Below, in pieces: positions 27,522 through 35,749 of a stretch of DNA of 64,000 bases (its first letter is position 1; each line of letters begins with the position of its first letter). The notes beneath the pieces were generated by a model. It ran no database searches. It saw only the letters and a list, made by a program, of their open reading frames with translations, and was not told where the DNA came from. Made by a program: the position numbers and the translations under genes. This DNA is from Psychrobium sp. MM17-31. Lineage in GTDB: Bacteria > Pseudomonadota > Gammaproteobacteria > Enterobacterales > Psychrobiaceae. The stretch spans positions 310,001 through 374,000 of the forward strand of contig NZ_JAKRGA010000001.1 in NCBI RefSeq assembly GCF_022347785.1, in the 5' to 3' direction.

Positions 27522-27531
27522 CTGTATACAA
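27522..27531. promoter_or_regulatory. Candidate GntR operator (M14 gene)
   Basis: CTGTATACAA matches 9 of 10 bases of the perfect palindrome TTGTATACAA at 31651-31660 and shares the preceding CAAAA/CAAAA-like context. It lies just upstream of the M14 start, where binding would block initiation or early elongation. Confidence 0.55.
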
Positions 27532-27584
27532 AATTTTGGCGTGAAGCATAACACGCCGCGCTCGTGATACAAGATGTAGCCAAT

Positions 27585-27618
27585 AAAAAACCCCACTGGC
27601 TTCGCAGCCAACGGGGTT
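27585..27618 (-). terminator. Rho-independent terminator
   Basis: On the minus strand, AACCCC and GGGGTT arms enclose an inner TGGCT/AGCCA stem and are followed by six T residues (complement of 27585-27590). It ends transcription of the membrane-protein gene at 27645-28319. Confidence 0.9.
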
Positions 27619-27644
27619 CTTAACCTGCATAATTTTAGTTCAAA

Positions 27645-28319
27645 TTAAGCAAGTTGTTTGTTTACGATGTCATCAAACGCAACAGCGATAGCACACACAG
27701 TGAACGGCAGTGTGAACAATAGGCCTAGACCTAATAACATCACACCGATGATGTTGATGATCATGATAACTAGAGCGAAACCGAAGAATGCGAACCACTT
27801 CTTAGTGATCAATTTACGGCTCATTTCCATTGCTTCAAAGAAACCTAGGTCGCGATTAATTACCATCAGTGATGTGAACATGTAACCGATCGCCAAGTAG
27901 ATACCTGGAATAAGTAATAAGAACATACCGATCATAATGAAAATGCTAGATACTAAGTAAGCAAGAAATAACGGTAGGAAGTGATCAAAACCACCGAAGA
28001 AATCACCAAATGATGTTTCTTCACCGTTCATTACTTTACGCGCTACAACGTAGTAACCGGCCATTAATGGTGCACTAATAACGAGATTAGCAATTTGACC
28101 GATAATTGGAATTAAGCTTAGTACAACACTGATAAGCAGCATTACTACGGTAAAACCGATGAAGCCACCCATGTTTTTAGCAAAAACACTCCAGCCATTG
28201 CTGAGGTATTCGCCGAATTTAAATTCATAACTATCTAAGGCAACTGGACCCTTTGCACTAACTGCTGCTTCCGTTGGGCCTTGTGTTGCTTCTTGGTGTT
28301 CTTGTTCCCAATCTGCCAT
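27645..28319 (-). CDS. Multi-pass membrane protein of unknown function
   Basis: A 224-residue inner-membrane protein. A hydrophilic N-terminus of about 45 residues is followed by roughly five to six hydrophobic segments arranged in pairs, with a soluble loop NGEETSFGDFFGGF after the second. The pattern resembles the DUF975/YciC-like group of small membrane proteins, but I do not assign a family with confidence. GGAG lies 9 nt before the ATG, and the gene has its own terminator. No neighbour suggests a function. Confidence 0.65.
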   Translation of the reverse strand: MADWEQEHQEATQGPTEAAVSAKGPVALDSYEFKFGEYLSNGWSVFAKNMGGFIGFTVVMLLISVVLSLIPIIGQIANLVISAPLMAGYYVVARKVMNGEETSFGDFFGGFDHFLPLFLAYLVSSIFIMIGMFLLLIPGIYLAIGYMFTSLMVINRDLGFFEAMEMSRKLITKKWFAFFGFALVIMIINIIGVMLLGLGLLFTLPFTVCAIAVAFDDIVNKQLA

Positions 28320-28580
28320 TGTATGTTACTCCGTGTTTGGGGAATTAAAATTGAGCGGAATATCCACCCGTAAAATACAGTTTTTAACTGCAAACCTATT
28401 AGTCGCTGTTCGACGATAGCATCAAAGCGCGATATTTTTATGACAATAACTTAAAGGAGTCTGCAGATAGCAGTAAATTCAACGAAAATACGTTGGAATG
28501 ACGAGTCACATCCTTGTAAGAAATTGGTGGTGTTTTTAAATAAGAATACTTCTCAAAAAATAACGGCGATAGATTAGCGT

Positions 28581-28619
28581 AAAATCGCTGTCGCTACAAT
28601 TTTAAACAGCGATTTTTTT
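28581..28619 (+). terminator. Strong terminator with no plus-strand gene before it
   Basis: The arms AAAATCGCTG (28581-28590) and CAGCGATTTT (28607-28616) form a 10-bp stem followed by a seven-T run on the plus strand. No plus-strand gene is upstream for several kilobases, so it either ends the convergent minus-strand gene at 28670 in reverse, or marks a small RNA within the 350-base gap 28320-28669. That gap has no credible ORF. Confidence 0.6.
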
Positions 28620-28669
28620 GATATTTTTTTACATCTCAATCTCTTGCTCAATTTACCCAGCGCTATCAA

Positions 28670-29149
28670 TTAAGAAGAAATTTTGTGAGTGATAAAATCG
28701 ACAACCTCTGGCGTGAGACATTGCTTGGAAATATAACTGACACCCGCAGAATGAGTGAGCAGGAGGCCAACATCACTCTGTTTTAGCTTGGACACATCAC
28801 TGAAGTTCAGCTTGCTGTTGACGTGAAATGACTTAGTGGTAATACCCTGCTCATCAATAATCAAATCCACTTGATGATTATAAGCTTTCGATAGCATTTG
28901 ACGCCATAACCACCAAGTGCGTTTGTAATAAACACTCAACGCCTCAAGCGCAGCAACTGCAACCACAAAAAACGCCGCATATTGGTTAGTGCCTACGACA
29001 AAAATAAGCAATAGGCCAACGACTGTTAAAATCATCGCATTGCGATATTTTTGCATCATCGGTCGTTCGACGACGGATTGGTCAAAGCACTCAGCAAAGT
29101 GAGCTTTATCGAGTTTGAATGATGTTTTAAATTCAAATGGCGTAGACAT
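28670..29149 (-). CDS. YcxB-like membrane protein
   Basis: A 159-residue protein. Residues 38-75 contain two adjacent hydrophobic segments, and the C-terminal half (VDLIIDEQGITTKSFHVNSKLNFSDV and following) matches the YcxB-like domain, a small beta-rich cytoplasmic module with a conserved W-rich stretch between (YYKRTWWLWRQ). The function is unknown. It is monocistronic. Confidence 0.6.
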   Translation of the reverse strand: MSTPFEFKTSFKLDKAHFAECFDQSVVERPMMQKYRNAMILTVVGLLLIFVVGTNQYAAFFVVAVAALEALSVYYKRTWWLWRQMLSKAYNHQVDLIIDEQGITTKSFHVNSKLNFSDVSKLKQSDVGLLLTHSAGVSYISKQCLTPEVVDFITHKISS

Positions 29150-29236
29150 ATAATTACCCGTAAACGCTAGCTTATTAATAGCGCGCAGTGTACGCGTAAT
29201 TACAGTCTATTTCACCTATTCAGACCACAATTTTGG

Positions 29237-30502
29237 CTAAAAACGTGTGATGCGATATGGCGTTAAATCAATGTTCGTTGCTTGGTTACTTACTAGCTGC
29301 GCCATTAATTCACCACAAGCAGCGCCCCATGTCAGTCCCAAGTGTTGATGGCCAAAATTGAAAAAGACACTGGGATTATGTGGGCTGCGATCCATCACAG
29401 GCAGTGAGTCTGGTAGCGATGGTCGGCGCCCCATCCATCGTGCATCCTGTGGTAAATCATCTAGAGTTAGTTGATGTAACTCAGGGCATTGCTCAGCACT
29501 TATCATCGCTTTAGCATGAGTTAATAGCATATCGCTACGCTGATAATCAGGTGTTGCTTCATTACCGCCAAATTCCACAGTGCCCGCCAGTCTCAAACCC
29601 TGCGCCATAGGCGTCATAATAAACTTTCTATCATTTGAAGCTATTGGCAGCGTTAAACTGGTTTGCAGCGGCAGCATCAAATGGTAGCCGCGTTCAGTTT
29701 CTAACGGCACCCGATAACCTAAGGACTTTGCTAACGGCTTAGAATAGGCCCCTGCACAGACCATCACTTTGTCAAAGGCAGTATCGTTTTGCTCTGTGGT
29801 GACTATGGGTCTAGGTTCATCGGTGACATTAAGCACCTGTTGTGATTCAACTTTTCCACCAAGGCTTACAAACTTATCGGCGATTGCTGCGACAAGTGTC
29901 TGTGGATTTGCCGTGTGGCCAACATCAGTGAAATACAGTGCACCTTGAATGTTACCCTCAAGAATTGCCGTTAGCTCAGCCAACCGAGCCCCCTGAACGA
30001 ATTCGACGCCTACGCCTTGCTCTCGATAGAGCGACAGCAATTGCTCAACTTCTTCTGGGGTAATAGATTCAAACGTGAGCAAAGAGCCATTGAGAGAAAA
30101 CAATTCGCTGGCTTCCACCTCGTGAACAATCCGTTGCCACGCCTCAATAGCTACTTCATTGAGGGCTTTAATATGAGTGCTATTAGTCTGACGCTTTCCC
30201 GCAGTCATTTGACACAGAAAGCGAGTAAACCACGGCAGTGCCTTAGGAAAATAGCTTGTTTTAATGCGAAAAGGCCCCAGCGGATCTGATAACATTTTTG
30301 GCACCTGTAGCAAAAGAGCAGGATCAGCCAACGGAAATACTTGCTCTGTTGCAAAATGTCCAGCGTTGCCAAACGATGCACCACCTGCAATGTCGTTCGG
30401 CTCAAACACAGTCACGTCATAACCAATCTTCTGCAATTGATAGGCGCTATTAATGCCAATAACACCGCCACCAATCACCGCAACACGTTGGTTTAACATC
30501 AT
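29237..30502 (-). CDS. DadA-like FAD oxidoreductase, hydroxyproline cluster
   Basis: A 421-residue flavoprotein of the D-amino-acid dehydrogenase/DadA group. The dinucleotide-binding motif is VAVIGGGVIGINSAYQL at the N-terminus, and the C-terminal FNFGHQHLGLTWGAACGELMA is the second FAD-contact region. The frame extends to a TTG at 30517, but ATG 30502 is preceded by GAGG and is likelier. It follows the 3-hydroxyproline dehydratase gene by 15 bases, so they form an operon. In hydroxyproline pathways this enzyme oxidises cis-4-hydroxy-D-proline, the epimerase product, to pyrroline-4-hydroxy-2-carboxylate; D-proline is another possible substrate. Confidence 0.82.
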   Translation of the reverse strand: MMLNQRVAVIGGGVIGINSAYQLQKIGYDVTVFEPNDIAGGASFGNAGHFATEQVFPLADPALLLQVPKMLSDPLGPFRIKTSYFPKALPWFTRFLCQMTAGKRQTNSTHIKALNEVAIEAWQRIVHEVEASELFSLNGSLLTFESITPEEVEQLLSLYREQGVGVEFVQGARLAELTAILEGNIQGALYFTDVGHTANPQTLVAAIADKFVSLGGKVESQQVLNVTDEPRPIVTTEQNDTAFDKVMVCAGAYSKPLAKSLGYRVPLETERGYHLMLPLQTSLTLPIASNDRKFIMTPMAQGLRLAGTVEFGGNEATPDYQRSDMLLTHAKAMISAEQCPELHQLTLDDLPQDARWMGRRPSLPDSLPVMDRSPHNPSVFFNFGHQHLGLTWGAACGELMAQLVSNQATNIDLTPYRITRF

Positions 30503-30517
30503 CTTATCAGTCCTCAA

Positions 30518-31549
30518 CTATCGTAAGATAAAGCCGTTTTGAAAAATATCCGTTGGATCGAGCATAAACTGATGCACACCAGTGATCCACGCCCTACCAT
30601 GTACTTTTGGCTTAACCGCAGGATACTGATAAAAATCATCACAAGCCATTGCTGACACTTTCATTTGACCGTCAACAATACTCTCAATAGTAATTTGCTC
30701 ATCGTGCGCGACTTCACCTTTGGCATGCAGCAGCGCAATGCGCCCAGCTACACCAGTGCCCGTCGGGCTGCGATCGACTTCGCCCTCTGCGAAAATACAC
30801 ACATGACGAGAATGAGACGTTTCCTGTGTTGTCTTCGCTGAATGAAAAATAGTGCCATATAAAAAGCCCAAATCTTCATCGCGAGGATGTTCAATCGGAT
30901 GAGCTTCCATCACAGCATGTTTAATGCGACGTCCCATATCAATTAGCTGATTGACATTGTCTTGACTGCAACTAATGCCATGTGCGTCGGCATCAACATA
31001 GGCATAATACGCCCCGCCAAAACCAATGTCGTATTTCACTGTGCCGAATCCCTCTACCTCAACACTACAGTCGAGAGCGTGAGCATAAGAGGCAACATTT
31101 TCGAACCACACGGTAAGTTCCCCGTCGTCATTTTTATCGACCCAAGACGAAATAAGACCAGCAGGACTATCGATTTTTAAGTTATGTGGGAAAGATGTTG
31201 GCTTAACATGACCAATTTCTACGGCGATTTTGGAAACCGCAATAATCGCATGGCCACACATGCTGCTATAACCTTCGTTATGCAGGAACAAAATGCCAAA
31301 GTCGCTGCCTTGCGTAACAGGTTCGGTAATTAGCGCCCCATACATATCAGCATGACCGCGCGGCTCGAACATCAGCACTTGACGATATTGATCAAGGTTA
31401 TCCAACAAATAGCGGCGCTTTTCCAGAATTGTCTTACCGGGGATTTCAGGATAACCCCCAGTAATAATCCGTAAAGGCTCACCTTCAGTGTGGGCATCTA
31501 TCGTGTGAAAGTGCTTAAAGTGATCAAAGGTTGCTACATCAATTTTCAT
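30518..31549 (-). CDS. Trans-3-hydroxy-L-proline dehydratase (Cys/Thr type)
   Basis: A 343-residue member of the proline racemase family. The first catalytic position is Cys98 (SSMCGHA), and the second is Thr263 (DRSPTGTG) rather than Cys. By family rules, Cys/Cys enzymes are racemases or epimerases while Cys/Thr enzymes are trans-3-hydroxy-L-proline dehydratases, which make pyrroline-2-carboxylate. ATG 31549 has GGAAG 7 nt upstream; an in-frame TTG sits just before it. It is divergent from the Cys/Cys paralogue across a gap holding a TTGTATACAA palindrome, and it is the first gene of an operon with the FAD oxidoreductase. The pyrroline-2-carboxylate reductase is not in this window. Confidence 0.87.
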   Translation of the reverse strand: MKIDVATFDHFKHFHTIDAHTEGEPLRIITGGYPEIPGKTILEKRRYLLDNLDQYRQVLMFEPRGHADMYGALITEPVTQGSDFGILFLHNEGYSSMCGHAIIAVSKIAVEIGHVKPTSFPHNLKIDSPAGLISSWVDKNDDGELTVWFENVASYAHALDCSVEVEGFGTVKYDIGFGGAYYAYVDADAHGISCSQDNVNQLIDMGRRIKHAVMEAHPIEHPRDEDLGFLYGTIFHSAKTTQETSHSRHVCIFAEGEVDRSPTGTGVAGRIALLHAKGEVAHDEQITIESIVDGQMKVSAMACDDFYQYPAVKPKVHGRAWITGVHQFMLDPTDIFQNGFILR

Positions 31550-31650
31550 CAAATATCTTCCTATTACTCATCGGCTTAGCGCGAGAAATTTCGCTATCTA
31601 AGCCAGTGCTTTAGCCTGTCTTATATTTTATACTTGGCAAGCGATCAAAA

Positions 31651-31660
31651 TTGTATACAA
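31651..31660. promoter_or_regulatory. GntR-type operator between divergent genes
   Basis: A perfect 10-bp palindrome TTGTATACAA, extended by A/T on each side, in the shared promoter region of the dehydratase operon (minus) and the epimerase operon (plus). NTGTATACAN is typical of FadR/FCD-type GntR regulators, and such a regulator is encoded at 34601-35287. A near copy lies before the M14 gene. Confidence 0.7.
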
Positions 31661-31835
31661 TATACTTGAGTCATAAAGTAAATACAATCCGAAAATCCGC
31701 GATTCACCGTTGATTATTGCTGAGCAAATGTTGCTCTCCACGTAGCAATTTAGATTGGTTTACTTGTTATAAGAAAAATAAAATTTACGCAGCTCTTATT
31801 TAGTTGTCCTGCGTTAGTTGTGTAGGAAATTACCC

Positions 31836-32837
31836 ATGAAAAAAGGCACATTTTTTTGTGTTGATGCCCATACCTGTGGCAATCCGGTTCGCTTAGTTAC
31901 CAGTGGTCACCCAAATTTAAAGGGTGAAAACATGAGCGAAAAACGCCAAGATTTCTTGGCACACCATGACTGGATCAGACAATCGTTAATGTTTGAACCA
32001 CGTGGCCACGATATGATGTCAGGATCGTTCTTATACCCCCCGTGCAGTGACAACAGCGACGCTAGTATCCTGTTTATTGAAACTAGCGGCTGTTTACCAA
32101 TGTGTGGTCACGGCACTATTGGCACTATTACCAGTGCGATCGAGCAAGGATTATTAACGCCAAAAACGCCGGGCCAATTAATTATTGATGTGCCTGCTGG
32201 TCAAATTCGCATCGAATATCAGCAAACAGACAATAAAGTCGATTGGGTAAAAATCTATAATATTGCCAGTTACCTCGCCCACCGCGATAAAGTTATCGAC
32301 GTACCGGGCCTGGGTGAGCTTACTGTCGATATTAGCTACGGCGGTAACTATTACTGTATCGTTGAACCACAAGAAAACTTCCCAGGCATTGAGCACTGGA
32401 GTGCCAGTGAGATCATTCACTGGAGTAACATTGTACGCAAAGCCGCTAACGAACAACTAACCTGTGTTCATCCAGACGATGAAACCGTTAATGGTATTAG
32501 TCATTTACTGTGGACAGGTACGCCACAAACTGACGGCAGTGATGGCGCAAACGCCGTGTTCTACGGTGATAAGGCGATTGACCGCTCTCCTTGTGGTACT
32601 GGTACTAGTGCTCGAATGGCGCAGCGCTTTGCCAAAGGATTACTCGCAGAAGGTGATACTTATGTTCATGAAAGCTATATTGGTAGCCAATTTATAGGCA
32701 AAGTTGAATCAGTTACTAAAGTCGGCGACTATGACGCCATTATGCCAAGCATTCAAGGCTGGGCCAAAATAACCGGCTACAACCAGATTATTGTTGACGA
32801 TGAAGATCCATACGCCATGGGTTTTCAAGTTAAATAA
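31836..32837 (+). CDS. 4-hydroxyproline 2-epimerase (Cys/Cys type)
   Basis: A 333-residue proline racemase family enzyme with both catalytic cysteines: Cys90 in PMCGHG and Cys253 in DRSPCGTG. With the downstream ketoglutarate semialdehyde dehydrogenase, conversion of trans-4-hydroxy-L-proline to cis-4-hydroxy-D-proline is the best assignment; proline racemase is the alternative. ATG 31836 is chosen because AGGAAA lies 7 nt upstream; the frame is open 6 codons earlier. The gap to the next gene is 36 bases. The GntR operator lies about 180 bases upstream. Confidence 0.87.
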   Translation: MKKGTFFCVDAHTCGNPVRLVTSGHPNLKGENMSEKRQDFLAHHDWIRQSLMFEPRGHDMMSGSFLYPPCSDNSDASILFIETSGCLPMCGHGTIGTITSAIEQGLLTPKTPGQLIIDVPAGQIRIEYQQTDNKVDWVKIYNIASYLAHRDKVIDVPGLGELTVDISYGGNYYCIVEPQENFPGIEHWSASEIIHWSNIVRKAANEQLTCVHPDDETVNGISHLLWTGTPQTDGSDGANAVFYGDKAIDRSPCGTGTSARMAQRFAKGLLAEGDTYVHESYIGSQFIGKVESVTKVGDYDAIMPSIQGWAKITGYNQIIVDDEDPYAMGFQVK

Positions 32838-32873
32838 CGCATTTATTCCTCCAAGACACGAGAGAAAAATTAC

Positions 32874-34430
32874 ATGATAGAGATTACAGGAAAGCATCTA
32901 ATCGATGGCCAATGGGTAAGTAGCACTGCAACTTCATTTGAAAGCGCAAACCCAGCAACAGACGGCGTTAATCCGTGGTCATTTTTTGACGCTAGCGAAA
33001 CCGATGCCAATGACGCAGTAACTAGTGCCAATAGGGCGTTTCGCGTTTACCGCCGCAAAAGCGCAGCTGAGCGCGCTGAATTTTTAAATACTATTGCTGC
33101 TGAAATTGAAAACCTAGGTGAGCAACTTGTTGAAGCAGCGATGAGCGAGACAGCACTACCACAAATGCGCATCGAAGGTGAGCGCGGCCGTACTTGTGGC
33201 CAGTTACGCGCCTTTGCTAACAACCTATTAAACCCAATTTCGCCAGTGTTTATCGACCACGCTCAGCCTGAGCGTCAGCCATTACCTAAAGGTGACAGCC
33301 GTTTAACTAATGTGCCATTAGGTCCAGTCGTTGTGTTTGGTGCTAGTAACTTCCCGCTCGCATTTTCGACTGCTGGTGGTGATACCGCATCGGCATTAGC
33401 AGCTGGTTGTAGCGTGATTGTAAAAGGTCATCCAGCGCATCCGGCAACAACAGAATTAGTGGCCCATGCCATTAATCGCGCAATTGAAAAGTGTAATATG
33501 CCAAGCGGTGTATTTAACATGGTGCAATCGACAACGCCGCAAGTTGCCCAGTGTCTAGTACAACATCCACAAGTAAAAGCCGTTGGTTTTACCGGTTCAC
33601 AAAAGGTTGGCGATATCCTTAATAAACTAGCGCAAGAGCGACCTGTACCAATTCCATTCTTTGGCGAGCTAGGTAGTACAAACCCACAATTCGTATTGCC
33701 ACAAAAACTTGCTAGCGACGCACAAGCGCTTGCTAACAATCAAGTCGCCTCAATGCTAATGGGCCACGGTCAATTTTGTACTTCACCTGGTTTAGTCATT
33801 ATTCAGCGCGGTGAAGGTTTTGACGGTTACATGACGGCACTTGGCGATGCAATTAGCAACGCGCCAGCGGGCACTATGCTGACCAAAGGCATTGCGCAAA
33901 CCTACAACAGCCAAGTTGATAAACTAAGCTCAAACCCAGCACTAAGTATAATTGCGAGTGGCGACGCCGGTAATGGCGGCTGTCAAAGTGGCGCAATTGC
34001 ATTTAGCGTGTCAGCCAGTGACTTTATCGCTCAACCTGAATTACATGAAGAAGTATTTGGCCCATGTGCACTTGTTGTTGTGTGTGACAACGACGAGCAA
34101 ATGAATGAAATCGCACTGTCATTATCTGGCCAGTTAACAGCAAGTGTATTTGGTACGGATGACGAGTTACTCGATTACATCGATTTAGTTGATGATATTG
34201 CACAAAGCGTTGGTCGCTTGATGTTTAATCAATTACCAACTGGTGTTGAAGTATGCCACTCGATGCAACACGGTGGTCCTTACCCAGCATCGACAGCGCC
34301 GCAAACGACTTCAGTTGGTAGCCAAGCAATCCATCGCTTTACCCGCCCACTGTGTTTGCAAAACATGCCTGTGTCTATTCAGCCAGAAGAAATCAAAGAC
34401 GGCTCATCACACCCGCAAGTTATCGTTTAA
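32874..34430 (+). CDS. 2-Oxoglutarate semialdehyde dehydrogenase
   Basis: A 518-residue NADP-type aldehyde dehydrogenase. Catalytic Cys302 is in GQFCTSPG and the general base Glu265 is in FGELGSTNP; the FGASNFPLAF nucleotide-site motif is near residue 156. These variants are typical of the KGSADH group, which oxidises 2-oxoglutarate (2,5-dioxopentanoate) semialdehyde to 2-oxoglutarate in hydroxyproline and some sugar-acid pathways. Cytoplasmic. It is downstream of the epimerase in one operon and ends at a clear terminator. The deaminase that would feed it (a DapA-like protein) is not in this window. Confidence 0.9.
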   Translation: MIEITGKHLIDGQWVSSTATSFESANPATDGVNPWSFFDASETDANDAVTSANRAFRVYRRKSAAERAEFLNTIAAEIENLGEQLVEAAMSETALPQMRIEGERGRTCGQLRAFANNLLNPISPVFIDHAQPERQPLPKGDSRLTNVPLGPVVVFGASNFPLAFSTAGGDTASALAAGCSVIVKGHPAHPATTELVAHAINRAIEKCNMPSGVFNMVQSTTPQVAQCLVQHPQVKAVGFTGSQKVGDILNKLAQERPVPIPFFGELGSTNPQFVLPQKLASDAQALANNQVASMLMGHGQFCTSPGLVIIQRGEGFDGYMTALGDAISNAPAGTMLTKGIAQTYNSQVDKLSSNPALSIIASGDAGNGGCQSGAIAFSVSASDFIAQPELHEEVFGPCALVVVCDNDEQMNEIALSLSGQLTASVFGTDDELLDYIDLVDDIAQSVGRLMFNQLPTGVEVCHSMQHGGPYPASTAPQTTSVGSQAIHRFTRPLCLQNMPVSIQPEEIKDGSSHPQVIV

Positions 34431-34488
34431 CTAATTCACTCTTAGTATTTTTAGCGACCTATTCGCTGGATTTATAAACGATATTAGT

Positions 34489-34515
34489 AAAAAGAGGCAT
34501 TATATGCCTCTTTTT
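34489..34515. terminator. Terminator after the semialdehyde dehydrogenase
   Basis: A 12-bp palindromic stem AAAAAGAGGCAT/ATGCCTCTTTTT with a 3-nt loop. It ends the epimerase operon, so the GntR gene that follows has its own promoter. Confidence 0.9.
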
Positions 34516-34600
34516 CACTATCTTATCCTTATCTTTTGCACGAAAAACGTCTACTATGAAGAGTAACCGTAAAAATTTTTGCAATTGACTGATAACTATA

Positions 34601-35287
34601 ATGAATAACAATTCTCAAATCGTCCATAAAACCCGCACTCAGGTTGTTGTGGAAGTGCTTCGTGAGCGCATTCTCTCAGGCGACATCAAAGCGGGAACCC
34701 CACTGCGTCAAAGTGCCCTAGCCGCCGAACTCAACGTAAGCCGGATCCCAATTCGAGAAGCATTATTGCAATTAGAAGGTGAAGGGTTAGTAAAATTTGA
34801 AGCTCACAAAGGCGCGACTGCGGCACAACTGTCGAGTCTTCAAGTGCAAGAGTTATTTGAATTACGCGCCCTACTCGAAACCGATTTACTTGCAAAATCA
34901 ATTGCTAAGATGACAGATCAAGATATTGAGAATTCGCGAGAAATGCTACAGCAGTTAGAAGAGTCGTTTCATCACGCCAACTCAAGTAACTTGTGGAGTG
35001 ATTTAAATACGCAATTTCACACTAGCCTATACATCGCAGCAGATCGTCCAAACACCATGGAAATCGTGCAAAACCTCAATTCAAATTGCGACCGTTATAT
35101 TCGCCTTCATCTAATGCAAAAAGGCGGCATCCCACGTGCGGAGCAACAACATCAAGAGTTATTATCGCTGTGTGAAAAACGTGATATTGACGGCGCATGT
35201 CGCGTGTTAAAAGAGCATATTCTTGGCAGTGCGCAAGATCTTATTGAACTGGTTGAAGCACATAATGCACAGCAAGAAAACAAATAG
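34601..35287 (+). CDS. GntR/FadR-family (FCD) transcriptional regulator
   Basis: A 228-residue regulator. The N-terminal winged helix has LRERILSGDIKAGTPLRQSALAAELNVSRIPIREALLQLEGEGLV, and the C-terminal all-helical FCD ligand domain spans about residues 85-220, with metal-type residues in DLNTQFHTSLY and following His. Members often bind a small acid or amino acid and release DNA. Lying directly after the hydroxyproline operon, it is the probable regulator of the TGTATACA sites at 27522 and 31651. No such site was seen before its own start. A short secreted protein follows 9 bases later. Confidence 0.88.
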   Translation: MNNNSQIVHKTRTQVVVEVLRERILSGDIKAGTPLRQSALAAELNVSRIPIREALLQLEGEGLVKFEAHKGATAAQLSSLQVQELFELRALLETDLLAKSIAKMTDQDIENSREMLQQLEESFHHANSSNLWSDLNTQFHTSLYIAADRPNTMEIVQNLNSNCDRYIRLHLMQKGGIPRAEQQHQELLSLCEKRDIDGACRVLKEHILGSAQDLIELVEAHNAQQENK

Positions 35288-35296
35288 GCTATTTTA

Positions 35297-35698
35297 ATGA
35301 AATTGATTATTACATCACTGTTACTCTTAATTTCTACTTCTAGTGCTGCGGCACTCAATACAAATCAACGAGAACTAGCTAAGAATCTCCATTTAGCTGT
35401 CAATCAAATAAATAGCGCTGGTCCTAAGATGCTCGATGACGAAACGCGTCTCGATTCAGCGGCTACTATGTCCAATTACATTATCTATAATAACACCCTA
35501 GTCAATTACACCGTTGAGCAATTAGATACTCAATTATTAGATAAAACACTCACCGAGAATGTGATCGATAAACTGTGTGCTAACGCAGGCTTAACAGCTT
35601 TTTCAGATCTCGGTGTCGTGATGGTTTATCGTTACATCGATAAGAACAATGTCTTCGTGACAGAATTGTCCAAAGATATGGCAAGCTGCAAAAGCTAG
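35297..35698 (+). CDS. Hypothetical exported protein
   Basis: A 133-residue protein with a clear signal peptide (MKLIITSLLLLISTSSAAA, cleaved before LNTNQ). The mature part is mostly helical with two Cys (LCANAG and the C-terminal SCKS), which could form a disulfide in the periplasm. I do not recognise a family. It starts 9 bases after the GntR stop, with AGG upstream, so it is probably co-transcribed with the regulator, but a link to hydroxyproline use is not evident. Confidence 0.6.
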   Translation: MKLIITSLLLLISTSSAAALNTNQRELAKNLHLAVNQINSAGPKMLDDETRLDSAATMSNYIIYNNTLVNYTVEQLDTQLLDKTLTENVIDKLCANAGLTAFSDLGVVMVYRYIDKNNVFVTELSKDMASCKS

Positions 35699-35713
35699 AA
35701 TTCGTATGATGCT

Positions 35714-35742
35714 TTTAGGTGTGCGACACGTGCACACCTAAA
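35714..35742. terminator. Bidirectional terminator-like hairpin
   Basis: An 11-bp perfect stem TTTAGGTGTGC/GCACACCTAAA with a 7-nt loop lies between two converging genes, 15 bases after one stop and 7 before the other. The flanks are AT-rich rather than a pure U-tract. Confidence 0.7.
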
Positions 35743-35749
35743 TATTATT

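Noticed and set aside
34545-34552. Single AAACGTCT met-box-like sequence before the GntR gene
   Set aside because: MetJ needs at least two adjacent boxes, and no second box is next to it; one 8-mer match is expected by chance.
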